64,000 nt of DNA from an uncultured Candidatus Competibacteraceae bacterium (GTDB lineage: Bacteria; Pseudomonadota; Gammaproteobacteria; Competibacterales; Competibacteraceae). Shown here piece after piece: positions 8,765 to 17,786 of the stretch. The DNA lies in assembly GCA_903879705.1 (NCBI GenBank), contig CAIRMO010000119.1:1-64000 (forward strand). The letters run 5' to 3'. The notes under the pieces were generated by a model, which was not told where the DNA came from, ran no database searches, and saw nothing but the letters and a program-made list of their open reading frames with translations. Both the position numbers and the translations under genes were made by a program. The number at the start of each line of letters is the position of its first letter. Positions within the stretch are counted from its first letter, which is position 1.

Positions 8765-9537
8765 TGGGGCTGGCCAAACGGATCATTCCCTGTCTGGACG
8801 TCGATCATGGGCGGGTGGTCAAGGGCGTCAAGTTCGTGGCGATTCGCGACGCTGGCGATCCGGTGGAAATTGCCCGCCGTTACGATCAGCAGGGCGCGGA
8901 TGAACTGACTTTTCTTGATATCACCGCCAGTTCTGATGACCGCGCAACTATGGTTCACGTCGTTGAACAGGTCGCCGCTGAGGTCTTCATTCCGCTGACC
9001 GTGGGCGGCGGGATTCGCACTCTGGACGATGTGCGGCGGATGCTCAACGCCGGCGCGGACAAGGTGTCGATCAATACTGCCGCAATCGCCCGGCCTGAAT
9101 TCGTGCGCGAAGCCGCCGAGCGCTTTGGCAACCAGTGCATTGTCGTCGCCATTGACGCTAAAGCGGTTCATGGCGAAGGGGAATCGCCGCATTGGGAAAT
9201 CTTCACCCACGGTGGTCGGCGACCAACGGGCATTGATGCGGTGGAATGGGCGCGGCAGATGACCGAATACGGGGCGGGTGAAATTCTGCTGACCAGCATG
9301 GATCGGGACGGCACCAAGCGCGGCTTTGATTTGGCATTGACCCGCGCCATCAGCGAAGCGGTCAGTGTGCCGGTCATTGCCTCTGGAGGAGTGGGAACGC
9401 TGGATCATTTGGCCGACGGCATTCTGATCGGCAGGGCCGACGCGGTACTGGCCGCCAGCATTTTCCACTTTGCCGAATACACTATTGAACAGGCCAAGCG
9501 CCATATGCAGGGGCGGGGCATTGAAGTCCGACTTTAA
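8764..9537 (+). CDS. hisF: imidazole glycerol phosphate synthase, cyclase subunit
   Basis: The 257-residue TIM-barrel cyclase partners HisH to form imidazole glycerol phosphate and AICAR. Catalytic aspartates are seen in [14 protein letters not shown] and [15 protein letters not shown]; phosphate loops are LTVGGGIRT and [11 protein letters not shown]. Length and motifs are fully typical. It is coupled to hisA by a one-base overlap. Confidence 0.95.
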   Translation: MGLAKRIIPCLDVDHGRVVKGVKFVAIRDAGDPVEIARRYDQQGADELTFLDITASSDDRATMVHVVEQVAAEVFIPLTVGGGIRTLDDVRRMLNAGADKVSINTAAIARPEFVREAAERFGNQCIVVAIDAKAVHGEGESPHWEIFTHGGRRPTGIDAVEWARQMTEYGAGEILLTSMDRDGTKRGFDLALTRAISEAVSVPVIASGGVGTLDHLADGILIGRADAVLAASIFHFAEYTIEQAKRHMQGRGIEVRL

Positions 9538-9561
9538 CCTTTGAATTTTAAAATTTAAAAC

Positions 9562-9951
9562 ATGAATAACGATTGGCTGGATCGCATTCAATGGACGGCA
9601 GACGGATTGGTTCCCGCCATTGCCCAGGACGCTAGCAGTGGCCGGATCTTGATGATGGCGTGGATGAACCGCGAATCCTTGCAGCGCACCGTCGATTGCG
9701 GCGAAGCGGTGTACTGGTCCCGCTCCCGGCAACACCTCTGGCACAAGGGCGAAATCTCCGGCCATACCCAAAAGATCAAAAGCATCCGGCTGGATTGCGA
9801 TGCCGATGTGCTGCTGTTGAGCGTTGTGCAGATCGGTGACATCGCCTGCCATACCGGGCGACAAAGCTGCTTCTTCGAGGAATTGCGCGATGGCGAATGG
9901 ATCGTCACCGATCCGGTTCTCAAAGACCCGCGGGAGATGTACGGCGCATGA
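9562..9951 (+). CDS. hisI: phosphoribosyl-AMP cyclohydrolase
   Basis: The 129-residue protein opens the purine ring of PR-AMP. Metal-site motifs are present: [14 protein letters not shown], the [10 protein letters not shown] strand and [11 protein letters not shown] with its cysteines and histidine. Here HisI and HisE are separate genes, not the fused HisIE of enteric bacteria. The stop overlaps hisE (ATGA). Confidence 0.94.
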   Translation: MNNDWLDRIQWTADGLVPAIAQDASSGRILMMAWMNRESLQRTVDCGEAVYWSRSRQHLWHKGEISGHTQKIKSIRLDCDADVLLLSVVQIGDIACHTGRQSCFFEELRDGEWIVTDPVLKDPREMYGA

Positions 9952-10271
9952 GCGACCAAATCCTGCGTGAACTGGCGGCGGTGCTGGAAGCCCGCAAACA
10001 GGCCGATCCCGACAGTTCCTACGTTGCCCGGCTGTACGCCAGAGGGCTGGATGTCATTCTCAAAAAGGTGGGCGAGGAAGCCGCCGAAACGCTGATTGCC
10101 GCCAAAAATGGCGATCCTGAACATTTGGTGCGCGAAACCGCTGATTTGTGGTTTCATACCCTGGTCATGCTGGCCCATCAGGGACTTGGCCCGGAGGCGG
10201 TGCTGAACGAGTTACAGCGCCGTGCCGGCACTTCCGGTCTGACTGAAAAAGCCGCCCGCCCCGCCAGCTAA
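9948..10271 (+). CDS. hisE: phosphoribosyl-ATP pyrophosphatase
   Basis: The 107-residue all-helical pyrophosphatase makes PR-AMP from PR-ATP. The family motifs [16 protein letters not shown] and [11 protein letters not shown] are seen. The ATG at 9948 (MSDQILREL) overlaps the hisI stop by 4 bases. The tatA gene starts 41 bases later on the same strand, so his and tat may share a transcript. Confidence 0.93.
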   Translation: MSDQILRELAAVLEARKQADPDSSYVARLYARGLDVILKKVGEEAAETLIAAKNGDPEHLVRETADLWFHTLVMLAHQGLGPEAVLNELQRRAGTSGLTEKAARPAS

Positions 10272-10312
10272 ATCCTTTTTCCACCGGCCCCCGTTATCCG
10301 AGGCAAATCATC

Positions 10313-10576
10313 ATGCGTTTCAGCGTTTGGGAATTACTGTTAATTCTGGTCATTGTTCTGGTACTGTTCGGCGGAACCCGGCTGAGAAACCTCGGTTCCG
10401 ACCTGGGTTCAGCGATTCGCGGCTTTCGCAGTTCGATGAAGGAAGGCGATAAACCCGAAACCGCTGAGGAAAATCCCAGGAAAATTGAACAAACCACGAT
10501 CCAAGGGCATGAAGCCGGCGTTGCATCCTCGGCAACGCCTGATCCCTTGGCCAAAGATCGCAACAAGGTCGGTTGA
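10313..10576 (+). CDS. tatA: twin-arginine translocase subunit TatA
   Basis: The 87-residue pore-forming subunit of the Tat system exports folded proteins across the inner membrane. It has one N-terminal membrane helix (WELLLILVIVLVLFGG), the hinge motif FGGTRLRNLG, an amphipathic helix (LGSAIRGFRSSMKEG) and a variable polar tail. It is the first gene of tatABC, 15 bases before tatB. Confidence 0.93.
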   Translation: MRFSVWELLLILVIVLVLFGGTRLRNLGSDLGSAIRGFRSSMKEGDKPETAEENPRKIEQTTIQGHEAGVASSATPDPLAKDRNKVG

Positions 10577-10591
10577 CCGGATTGCGCCCCG

Positions 10592-11107
10592 ATGTTTGAA
10601 ATCGGCTTTTGGGAAATGGTCATGGTCGGCGTGGTCGCGCTGATCGTGGTTGGCCCCGAGCGGTTGCCCGGTCTGGCCCGCACCGCTGGCCTGTGGATTG
10701 GCAAAGCCCGGCGCATGTTCGCCGAGGTTAAGGCCGACGTAGACCGGGAACTGCATCTGGAAGAAATCAAGCAATCGCTCCGCCAGTCTGCCGATCTGAA
10801 TCCCTTGCAGGAGGTGGCCGACCAGGTGAAAGCAATCCAGAAAGATTTGCAGGCTGAATTCGACGATCCCGGCCCGCCGCCGGGCTGGCAGCCGGACCAG
10901 ATCAACGCTCCGCCTCCGCCCGGCTGGATACCGCCAGATTCCGTTCCAGTGCCAACGACCCTTTCGTTGCAGAAACCGGAAATTGTTCCACCACCGGTTG
11001 CTGTGTCTGCACCGCCTGAACCGGCTTTCGCTGCTCCGCTACCCTCTGCCCCGATTGAAACCCCGTGTCCAACTCCGATCACGAACAACCCTTCATCAGC
11101 CATCTAA
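10592..11107 (+). CDS. tatB: twin-arginine translocase subunit TatB
   Basis: The 171-residue TatB works with TatC to recognise the twin-arginine signal. The N-terminus (MFEIGFWEMVMVGVVALIV) is followed by VGPERLPGLART and an amphipathic helix, typical of TatB. The tail is rich in proline and contains repeated PPPGW segments. The end overlaps the proposed tatC start by 43 bases in another frame. Confidence 0.93.
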   Translation: MFEIGFWEMVMVGVVALIVVGPERLPGLARTAGLWIGKARRMFAEVKADVDRELHLEEIKQSLRQSADLNPLQEVADQVKAIQKDLQAEFDDPGPPPGWQPDQINAPPPPGWIPPDSVPVPTTLSLQKPEIVPPPVAVSAPPEPAFAAPLPSAPIETPCPTPITNNPSSAI

Positions 11108-11811
11108 TCGAGCTGCGTAGCCGGTTGTTGCGGATCGTCAGCGGAATCCTGCTGGTCTTTCTGGCGCTGTCGCCGTTTTCCAATCCGATCTATACCGCAC
11201 TGGCCGATCCGCTGCTTTCGCATCTGCCGGCGCACAGCAGCATGATCGCGATTGACGTGCTGTCGCCCTTTCTGACCCCGCTCAAGTTCACCCTGATTCT
11301 GGCGACGTTCCTGACCATGCCGTGGTCTCTTTACCAGGTCTGGGCTTTTGTCGCGCCGGGGTTGTATCAGCAGGAAAAGCGGCTGGCTCTGCCGATCGTG
11401 TTCGCCAGCACCGTGCTGTTCTATAGCGGCATGGCTTTTGCTTACTTCGTGATCATGCCGTTGTTCTTCGCCTTCCTGACCGGCACCGCGCCACAGGGGG
11501 TAGCGGTGATGACCGACATCAACCATTACCTTAATTTCGTTCTGACCCTGTTTTTCGCCTTCGGGGTGGCCTTCGAGGTGCCGGTCGCTACTGTATTGCT
11601 GACGCTGGCTGGGGTATTGACGCCTGATGCGCTGGTTGCCAAACGGCCCTACATCATCGTGGGCGCATTTGTGATCGGGATGTTGCTGACCCCGCCGGAC
11701 GTAATCTCCCAAACCCTGCTGGCGATACCCATGTGGCTGCTGTTTGAGGCGGGCGTTTTCGTCTCCAGGCTGCTACTGCGCCGTAAGGCCGAAGCCAGCG
11801 AGCCTCGATAG
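11065..11811 (+). CDS. tatC: Sec-independent protein translocase TatC
   Basis: The 248-residue protein has six membrane helices and is the signal-peptide receptor core of the Tat system. Family motifs seen: the N-terminal HLIELRSRLLRI, the loop WAFVAPGLYQQEKR, and FAFGVAFEVPVATVLL. The start is GTG at 11065 (MSNSDHEQPF), inside the end of tatB, which implies coupled translation. Confidence 0.94.
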   Translation: MSNSDHEQPFISHLIELRSRLLRIVSGILLVFLALSPFSNPIYTALADPLLSHLPAHSSMIAIDVLSPFLTPLKFTLILATFLTMPWSLYQVWAFVAPGLYQQEKRLALPIVFASTVLFYSGMAFAYFVIMPLFFAFLTGTAPQGVAVMTDINHYLNFVLTLFFAFGVAFEVPVATVLLTLAGVLTPDALVAKRPYIIVGAFVIGMLLTPPDVISQTLLAIPMWLLFEAGVFVSRLLLRRKAEASEPR

Positions 11812-12049
11812 ATCGTCCGCCTGAGGTGATTCGGCGGTTGATCGCGTTCTGGTCATAATCCAGTCTTTACGCCCTGACGACTTCGCAACAAGTAAACTGC
11901 GGAGGAAACGGCCTTGTCCGCTCTGGTCATTGCCCCGTGTCCGGCATAAAGTTAAAAATTGTTTCTTTAACTTTCTTAATAACAACGTCTTCAAATTTAA
12001 TAAAATAGAAGGGTATTTCAAAATTCCACAACCTGTATGGGAGACCTGT

Positions 12050-13696
12050 ATGCATGCTGAACTGGAGCAACGCCTGCGTTTTTGCGGCAACCTGCCGAGT
12101 TTGCCCGCGGTCGCCTTGCAAGTCATCGATCTCGCCAATGACCCGGATGTGCAATTAAATGACCTGGCCAAGGTGATCGAACGGGACCCGGCGCTAGTTA
12201 CCAAATTGTTTCGGGCCGCCAATTCGCCGCTGTATGGGATGCGTCGCCAAGCCTCTAACTTGCGGCAGGTGTTGAATCTGTTAGGCTTGCAGGGAACGCT
12301 GGCGCTGGCGCTCGGGTTTTCGCTGATGGAAAGTTCGCGCACCGACACCGCCACGCCGCTGGATACCGAACAATTCTGGCGGCGTTCGCTGCTGACCGCG
12401 ACCGCCTGCCGCATCCTGAGCGAGCGACTGGCGTTGAAAAGCCCGGATGAATTGTTTCTAGCCGGGTTGCTGCACGGAATCGGCATTCTGGTGCTGTCGC
12501 TGATGATGCCGGAGGACTATAGCCTGCTGTTGAACCAGGCCGCCGATCCCCAGAAGAAGGGGCCGGCGAGCCTGGACTGCGGGCGGCTGGCCGGGTTGGA
12601 GCGGGAACGGCTGGACGCGGATCACGCCGAGGTCGGTGCCTGGTTATTACGGCATTGGCAATTGCCGGAAGCGATCTGCCATGCAGTGGCCGGCAGCCTG
12701 GACCCGACCGGCACAGCCGCGCCCGCAGCCGATCAGCGCCTGGCCCAGTGCGTAGCGCTGGCGATCCGTATCGCCGACATCTGGATCCGGCCCAATGATT
12801 GGCAGCTTTCGCCCCAGATTGCGGCGCTGGCCCAGCAGTGGTTTGCGCTGGGCGAAGACGATTACATGGTGGTGCTGGAAGCGATGGGCAAGAAATTTCC
12901 TGAAATCGCCAACCTGTTCCGGATTCGCTCCCTCAACGCGCTCGAAATCGCTGGCATTCTCGATCAGGCGCGGGAAGTACTGGCGATCCGTAATGCCGCC
13001 CAGCACCAGTCCGATGCCAGCCAGCGCGCCCTGCCCGACGCTCCGGTACAGCGGCAACCGGCGTTGCCGCTACCGCTACCCCGGCCAGCGCCGGCAACCG
13101 CAGGCCGCTCAGCTCGCTCCACCCGCAGCGCCACCCCGTCCGGGCTGAATCGGCAATACTCGTTTGATGCCTTGACCGGGCTGTTCAACCGCCAGCACCT
13201 GGAGGAATGCCTGCGCCAGGAACTGTCCGGTGCCTGTACTCGCGGCTGGCCGCTCAGCTTGGCTCTGATCGATCTCGACGGCTGTACGCAGATCAACGCG
13301 ACCTATGGTCATGCGGTTGGCGATCAGTTGCTGATCGCGCTGGCTGGGCTGCTGGGTGGCAGCATCCGCCGCCAGGACCTGGTGACCCGTTATGGCGATG
13401 ATGCCTTTGCGCTGCTGCTGCCGGCCAGCGGGCTGAAAGTGGCCCGACCGCTACTTGAACGGTTGCTGACCCTGATTCGATCCTGGCGGCCTGATCAATC
13501 CAGTCGGCACAGTGTGTATCCGAACAGTGCGGGTCTGAACAGCGTGCATCCGAAGGTTTCGGTGGGGCTGGCGACCTACCCGGAAACCGGCCTGGCCCAT
13601 TGCGATTCCGTTGAGCAGTTGCTGCAAGCCGTTGAACAGGCTCTGAACCAGGCCAAGGCTGACGGTGGCGACCGGCTGGCCGTTTACGGCGAATGA
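12050..13696 (+). CDS. HDOD domain protein with a C-terminal degenerate GGDEF domain
   Basis: The 548-residue cytosolic signalling protein has an HDOD domain at about residues 10-210 (LPSLPAVALQVIDLAND near the start), a linker rich in Pro, Ala and Arg at about 325-365, and a GGDEF-type domain at about 365-545. The signature loop reads RYGDDAF instead of R(Y/F)GG(D/E)EF, so cyclase activity is doubtful; it may bind GTP or a partner instead. The ATG at 12050 is preceded by GGGAG. A frame continuing upstream runs through AT-rich non-coding DNA. It overlaps rarD by 13 bases tail to tail. Confidence 0.85.
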   Translation: MHAELEQRLRFCGNLPSLPAVALQVIDLANDPDVQLNDLAKVIERDPALVTKLFRAANSPLYGMRRQASNLRQVLNLLGLQGTLALALGFSLMESSRTDTATPLDTEQFWRRSLLTATACRILSERLALKSPDELFLAGLLHGIGILVLSLMMPEDYSLLLNQAADPQKKGPASLDCGRLAGLERERLDADHAEVGAWLLRHWQLPEAICHAVAGSLDPTGTAAPAADQRLAQCVALAIRIADIWIRPNDWQLSPQIAALAQQWFALGEDDYMVVLEAMGKKFPEIANLFRIRSLNALEIAGILDQAREVLAIRNAAQHQSDASQRALPDAPVQRQPALPLPLPRPAPATAGRSARSTRSATPSGLNRQYSFDALTGLFNRQHLEECLRQELSGACTRGWPLSLALIDLDGCTQINATYGHAVGDQLLIALAGLLGGSIRRQDLVTRYGDDAFALLLPASGLKVARPLLERLLTLIRSWRPDQSSRHSVYPNSAGLNSVHPKVSVGLATYPETGLAHCDSVEQLLQAVEQALNQAKADGGDRLAVYGE

Positions 13697-14589
13697 GGGG
13701 CGGGCAATCGGTGCCGATGGCTGATCCAGGCATCGCCGCTGTACAGCGCCAGCGCCAGCCAGATGCAGCCGAACACCGCCAGATGCACGCCGGTGAACCG
13801 TTCATGGTAAACGACGACCGCCAGCAAGAATTGCAGGGTGGGCGTCAAATACTGGATCAGGCCAATCGTGGACAGTTGCAGGCGCTGGCCGGCTTCGAGA
13901 AACATCAGCAGCGGCGCGACGGTGATCAGTCCGGCAACTAACAGCAACAGATCGATCTGGCGGTCGATCCGGCCCAGCGCACCGCCGCCCAGCGCCGCCA
14001 GAAAGAGCAGGGCGACCGGGGCCAGCAACAGCGTTTCCACTGCCAGCCCCAAGGCGGGATCGAGGCCGGCCCTCTTGCGCAACATCCCGTAGCTGCCAAA
14101 GCTGAACGCCAGGGTCAGGGCAATCCAAGGGAAGACGCCGTGGCCGATGACCAGCGTCAACACCCCGACGCCAGCGAAGGCGACCGCCAGCCATTGGCGA
14201 GGATTCAGCCGCTCGTGCAGAAACAGCACCCCCAGCAGGACGTTGACCAGCGGATTGATGTAATAGCCGAGGCTGGCGTCGAGAATCCGGCCTTGCTGCA
14301 CCGCCCAGATGTACACCAGCCAGTTGCCGGAAATCAGCAGAGTCGTCAGCAGGTAGAAGCACAGCCGCCGCCCGTCGCGGAATTCACTTCGCAGCGCCGG
14401 CCAGCGGCCTTGCAGCCCGATTAACGCCAGCAGAATCAGGGCTGATCCACAGATCCGGTGCGCCACCACTTCCAGCGCCGGCACTTGTTGCAGCAGCTTG
14501 AAATAGATCGGAAACAGCCCCCAGCAGCTAAAACAGCCCAGGGCGTTTAGAACCCCGGTCAGGGTCTGATTGGCGGGTCGGCGGGCCAT
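13684..14589 (-). CDS. rarD: EamA/RarD-type transporter
   Basis: The 301-residue protein with about ten membrane helices belongs to the RarD branch of the drug/metabolite transporter superfamily. RarD-like marks: GCFSCWGLFPIYFKLL at the N-terminus, VVAHRICGSALIL, and SLGYYINPLVNVLLG. The substrate is unknown for the family. The ATG at 14589 matches the usual N-terminus; a TTG at 14610 overlapping the upstream stop is the alternative. Confidence 0.88.
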   Translation of the reverse strand: MARRPANQTLTGVLNALGCFSCWGLFPIYFKLLQQVPALEVVAHRICGSALILLALIGLQGRWPALRSEFRDGRRLCFYLLTTLLISGNWLVYIWAVQQGRILDASLGYYINPLVNVLLGVLFLHERLNPRQWLAVAFAGVGVLTLVIGHGVFPWIALTLAFSFGSYGMLRKRAGLDPALGLAVETLLLAPVALLFLAALGGGALGRIDRQIDLLLLVAGLITVAPLLMFLEAGQRLQLSTIGLIQYLTPTLQFLLAVVVYHERFTGVHLAVFGCIWLALALYSGDAWISHRHRLPAPHSP

Positions 14590-14606
14590 ACGGATCAGTC
14601 GCGGCG

Positions 14607-15266
14607 TCAATAGCGCAATTCCACCTCCGCCGGGAATCGGTCGAGAGTGACGACGTTCGCGGTGAAAGTGGCGATGGGCTGGCGATTGACGATGACTTCC
14701 CGCAGTGGCCGATCCAGCGGCGAGTGCAGAACAATCCGGCCCGGCGACACAGTCACATCGCTGGCGAGTTGAATCTGTAGCGTATCCGGGACGCCCTCAC
14801 CGCCGGTTCCGCGCCCCTTGGCCAACGCGGGGAAGGGTGCAGCAGCGTGAAACGAGATCTGTAGATAGACCGTATGCGCTTCACCGGGCCGTAAATCCCG
14901 GCCATATTCCAGCGCCCCGGAGGCGTAGCCAAAACTCTCGTCGGTCGCCCGGGTCCGGTCCGGCAGCCTGCCTACCGCTAAATCATCCATGATCAAGCCT
15001 TGGTCAAAGGTGGCGGCGAGGAACCGGGCTGGCGCGTTCAGCACATGGATTCGTTTACCCGACGGCATGACCTTGATCGTCTGTTCGGCATAGTCCAATT
15101 CGAGGATCGGCGACACGCCGCCCACCATGTTCAGCGATGGCCAGGGCGGGTTGACCTGAAAGGGCCGCACTGCCAGAAACAGGATGACATGGCGGTTTTC
15201 GTCGCTCAAGTTTTCAACCCGATGGTGGGGCATACAGCGCCGACTCGCCCGGTTTGCCGGCGGCAA
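14607..15266 (-). pseudogene. C-terminal remnant of a large carbohydrate-related (discoidin/glucosidase-like) protein
   Basis: About 200 residues resemble the C-terminal part of much longer exported proteins often annotated as discoidin-domain or glucosidase-like (segments VILFLAVRPFQVNPPWP and NMVGGVSPILELD). The first good match begins near 15210, directly after the IS200/IS605 remnant, and no upstream part remains. The only start codons are a TTG at 15266 and an internal ATG, both in sequence belonging to the insertion end. I read it as a gene cut by the insertion. The family resemblance is from memory and is moderate. Confidence 0.5.
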
Positions 15267-15268
15267 AC
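15252..15268. repeat. hairpin at the likely right end of the IS200/IS605 remnant
   Basis: GTTTGCC (15252-15258) pairs with GGCAAAC (15262-15268) across a 3-base loop, 17 bases after the tnpB-tail stop. IS200/IS605 elements carry subterminal hairpins recognised by TnpA, so this may be the old right end. Without the left end this stays an inference. Confidence 0.35.
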
Positions 15269-15284
15269 GCGGTAATCCGTTGCA

Positions 15285-15419
15285 TCAACCATGACATTTC
15301 ATCCCACGATTGACTTCCTGCTTCAATGAGGCCGGTTTCACCAGGGTTGTTAAATCCTAGCCAGCGCCTTCCTCTCCACAGGCGTTACTTCCCGCCCAAC
15401 TGGCGGTAGGTTCCTGAGA
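15285..15419 (-). pseudogene. 3' end of an IS200/IS605-family tnpB gene
   Basis: On the minus strand one frame reads ...SNACGEEGAG, a TAG, then TTLVKPASLKQEVN and a short tail ending in MKCHG at TGA 15285. The CGEEG and VKPAS.KQE segments are the typical end of TnpB (OrfB) proteins. Only about 45 codons are left and one is a stop. A 7-bp hairpin (15252-15268) follows, where the right end of such elements usually has one. TnpA and the rest of TnpB are absent. Confidence 0.6.
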
Positions 15420-15668
15420 ACGAATAAAATTATACGTTTAACGACCAGGACGTCAATGTATTGACGATTGACACGGCTCCTTGGACGTTCCCCTCAAAGT
15501 CAAAATCTTGACAGCATCAAATGACGATAACAAACTGATATATCAATTATTTATTGGATGGCATCTATTTTGCTTAAAGCTCCGTAGCCCTCGGAAGGCC
15601 GAGTTGAGGCTGAGGGTTTGAGAGTGAATTACTGTAGACAATGAAGAATAACGGCAAAGGCAATCAAA

Positions 15669-16541
15669 ATGGAAACCAACCTGATGCGCTTTCTTGAGCT
15701 GTCCGTAAAGATCTTCGCCTTGGCGGGCGTCTGGCGCGGCGCTTCAGCAATGGTAGCTAATGGCACGATGACCGAACCGCTGGGGCTATTGCACACGCTC
15801 GAGCCGTTCACGATCCCGGTCACCCTGCTGGCGGTGATCGGTTCGGTGGCCGCCACCCAGATCGGGATTCGCGGCTGGCGGAGGTTTCGCCGGGCGTTGG
15901 ACAAGGACGGGCAGACCTCATTGTCGCAACCGGCCCGCGAGTTGTTCCCGGCTGACCGGCGCGACCAGTTGATTGCGGAATTGCAGAATCAGGTCATCGA
16001 ATTACACCGGGAAAAAGAATTCCTGAGCCGCGTTCTTGAGGAAAAGAGCGCCAGCTTGCGGCGGGATCCATTGACCGGGATCGCTAACCGGCTGGCCTAT
16101 GAAGAGCGGTTGCAACTGGAGTTTCTCCGCTGGAACCGGTTTGGCAATCCTTTAACCCTGCTGGTGTGGGACATCGATCACTTCAAGCAGGTGAATGATA
16201 GTCACGGTCACGCGGTCGGCGATGCGGTGTTGCGCAATATTGCCCAGCAACTAGCGGGTCACCTGCGGGTCACTGATTTTGTCGCCCGCTTTGGCGGCGA
16301 AGAATTCGTGATGTTATTGCCGGGAGCCGATGTTAGCGCCGCTCTGCATCTGGCCGAGCAGATTCGCCGCCAGATCGGTAAATCCGGATCTGATCAGGGT
16401 GATGACTGCGTTCCGGTGACAATTTCCTGCGGCGTGTCCAGCTTTGAACCGGGCGATTCACTACAAAGCGTGTTCAATCGCGCCGATCAGGCGCTGTATC
16501 AAGCCAAGCGGGACGGGCGCAATTGTTGCCGAGCGGCTTGA
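15669..16541 (+). CDS. membrane-anchored diguanylate cyclase
   Basis: The 290-residue protein has two hydrophobic segments (about residues 10-28 and 48-66), a coiled-coil linker (about 95-130) and a complete GGDEF domain (about 130-290). The active-site loop is RFGGEEF, with DIDHFKQVND upstream, so it should make c-di-GMP from two GTP. No clear inhibitory RXXD site stands out. The short membrane part has no obvious sensor fold. The gene stands alone after an AT-rich region that follows the tnpB remnant. Confidence 0.88.
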   Translation: METNLMRFLELSVKIFALAGVWRGASAMVANGTMTEPLGLLHTLEPFTIPVTLLAVIGSVAATQIGIRGWRRFRRALDKDGQTSLSQPARELFPADRRDQLIAELQNQVIELHREKEFLSRVLEEKSASLRRDPLTGIANRLAYEERLQLEFLRWNRFGNPLTLLVWDIDHFKQVNDSHGHAVGDAVLRNIAQQLAGHLRVTDFVARFGGEEFVMLLPGADVSAALHLAEQIRRQIGKSGSDQGDDCVPVTISCGVSSFEPGDSLQSVFNRADQALYQAKRDGRNCCRAA

Positions 16542-16841
16542 GTCGGACTGAAACAACTCGTTCAGAAAATCACGGAATGGGTGGCTCCAGCGCATTTTCA
16601 ACAGTACACTTTCAAGCAGCGGCATCGGAGCATCTCGTGGATTCGATGTGGGTTCGCAACTTCACCTTATCCGACCGCGCCCCTCAAAAACTGTCCGAAC
16701 TATTGTTATAAGCAGAATCGTTTGTGCGTCAAGCGGGTGCCACTGGCCGGGTCTGTAACAGAAACAGTAGTGCGGTCTATCCGTTCATTTTCAGGGCAAC
16801 ATAAATTTACATAGCGACCTTTCGGATCATCCTCATCACTT
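16542..16841. other. non-coding gap before the acyltransferase gene
   Basis: Only short frames with no family resemblance are present. No terminator-like hairpin with a T run and no convincing promoter was found. It must hold the promoter of the 16842 operon. Confidence 0.4.
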
Positions 16842-17771
16842 GTGACTACACGCATCCGACGGTTCAACTGGTCTTTTCTGGCGCCGCGCTACTGGCCGGT
16901 CGGATTGGGGCTGGGCCTGATGAAACTTATGGCGGCGCTGCCGTTTCGCTGGCAGCTTGCCACAGGTGACTGGATTGGCCGCCTGTTGAGTAACATTGCC
17001 CGGCACCGGCGGCAAATCGCCGCGATTAATTTGGACCTGTGCTTCCCGGAACTGTCGTCCACCGAACGAGCGTCGTTGCTGGAGGCGCATTTCGCTGCCT
17101 TAGGCATTGGTCTGTTTGAAACCGCCATGGCCTGGTGGACCCCGGACGAAAAACTGCGCGACCTGGTTCATGTTACCGGCGCGGAGCATCTGGAGCAGGC
17201 CTTGGCTCGCGGCAAGGGGGTAATTCTCCTGACCGGGCACTTCACCATGCTGGAGCTGGGTGCGCGGTTAATGACCCGGCAACAGCCGTTTCACGCCATG
17301 TACCGGCCACATAAGAACCTGCTCTACGAAAGCGCCCAGCGCCGTCAACGCGAATGGCGATGCCAGTTGCCACCGCTGCGGCACGAAGATTTGCGCGGTT
17401 TATTACGCGCCTTCAAACGGGGGCGGGCGGTCTGGTATGCGCCCGATCAGAATCATGGCCTGCGCAACAGCGTTTTCGTACCCTTTTTCGGTATCCCGAC
17501 CTGCACGATTACGGCTACCTCGCGGCTGGCGGAGTTAAGCGGCGCGGCGGTAGTTCCTTACTTTCCCCGGCGGTTGCCAGGAGCCGCTGGTTACGAAATC
17601 GCCATTTTACCGGCGCTGGAAAACTTCCCCGGCAGCGATGTCCTGGCTGATGCCGCCCGCATCAACGAACTGCTGGAGCATTACATCCGCCAGGCACCCG
17701 AGCAATATCTTTGGGTGCATCGCCGCTTCAAGACCCGTCCGCCCGGCAGTCCGGGCGTCTACCCCCGCTGA
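16842..17771 (+). CDS. LpxL/HtrB-type lipid A acyltransferase
   Basis: The 309-residue inner-membrane acyltransferase adds a secondary acyl chain to lipid A. Seen: an N-terminal hydrophobic anchor, the catalytic HX4E motif (GHFTMLELG, His near 133), AMYRPHKN, and the conserved PDQNHG segment. The start is GTG at 16842. The downstream neighbour is a heptosyltransferase-type enzyme 15 bases away, which fits an LPS operon. LpxL and LpxM types cannot be told apart here. Confidence 0.88.
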   Translation: MTTRIRRFNWSFLAPRYWPVGLGLGLMKLMAALPFRWQLATGDWIGRLLSNIARHRRQIAAINLDLCFPELSSTERASLLEAHFAALGIGLFETAMAWWTPDEKLRDLVHVTGAEHLEQALARGKGVILLTGHFTMLELGARLMTRQQPFHAMYRPHKNLLYESAQRRQREWRCQLPPLRHEDLRGLLRAFKRGRAVWYAPDQNHGLRNSVFVPFFGIPTCTITATSRLAELSGAAVVPYFPRRLPGAAGYEIAILPALENFPGSDVLADAARINELLEHYIRQAPEQYLWVHRRFKTRPPGSPGVYPR

Positions 17772-17786
17772 TATCAGAATCCTGCG

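Noticed and set aside
8518-9864. A 448-codon minus-strand frame opposite hisA, hisF and hisI
   Set aside because: It mirrors three well-conserved histidine genes; long antisense frames are common at this GC content.
11773-12486. A 237-codon minus-strand frame opposite the HDOD gene
   Set aside because: It is antisense to a clear HDOD domain, crosses non-coding AT-rich DNA, and resembles no family.
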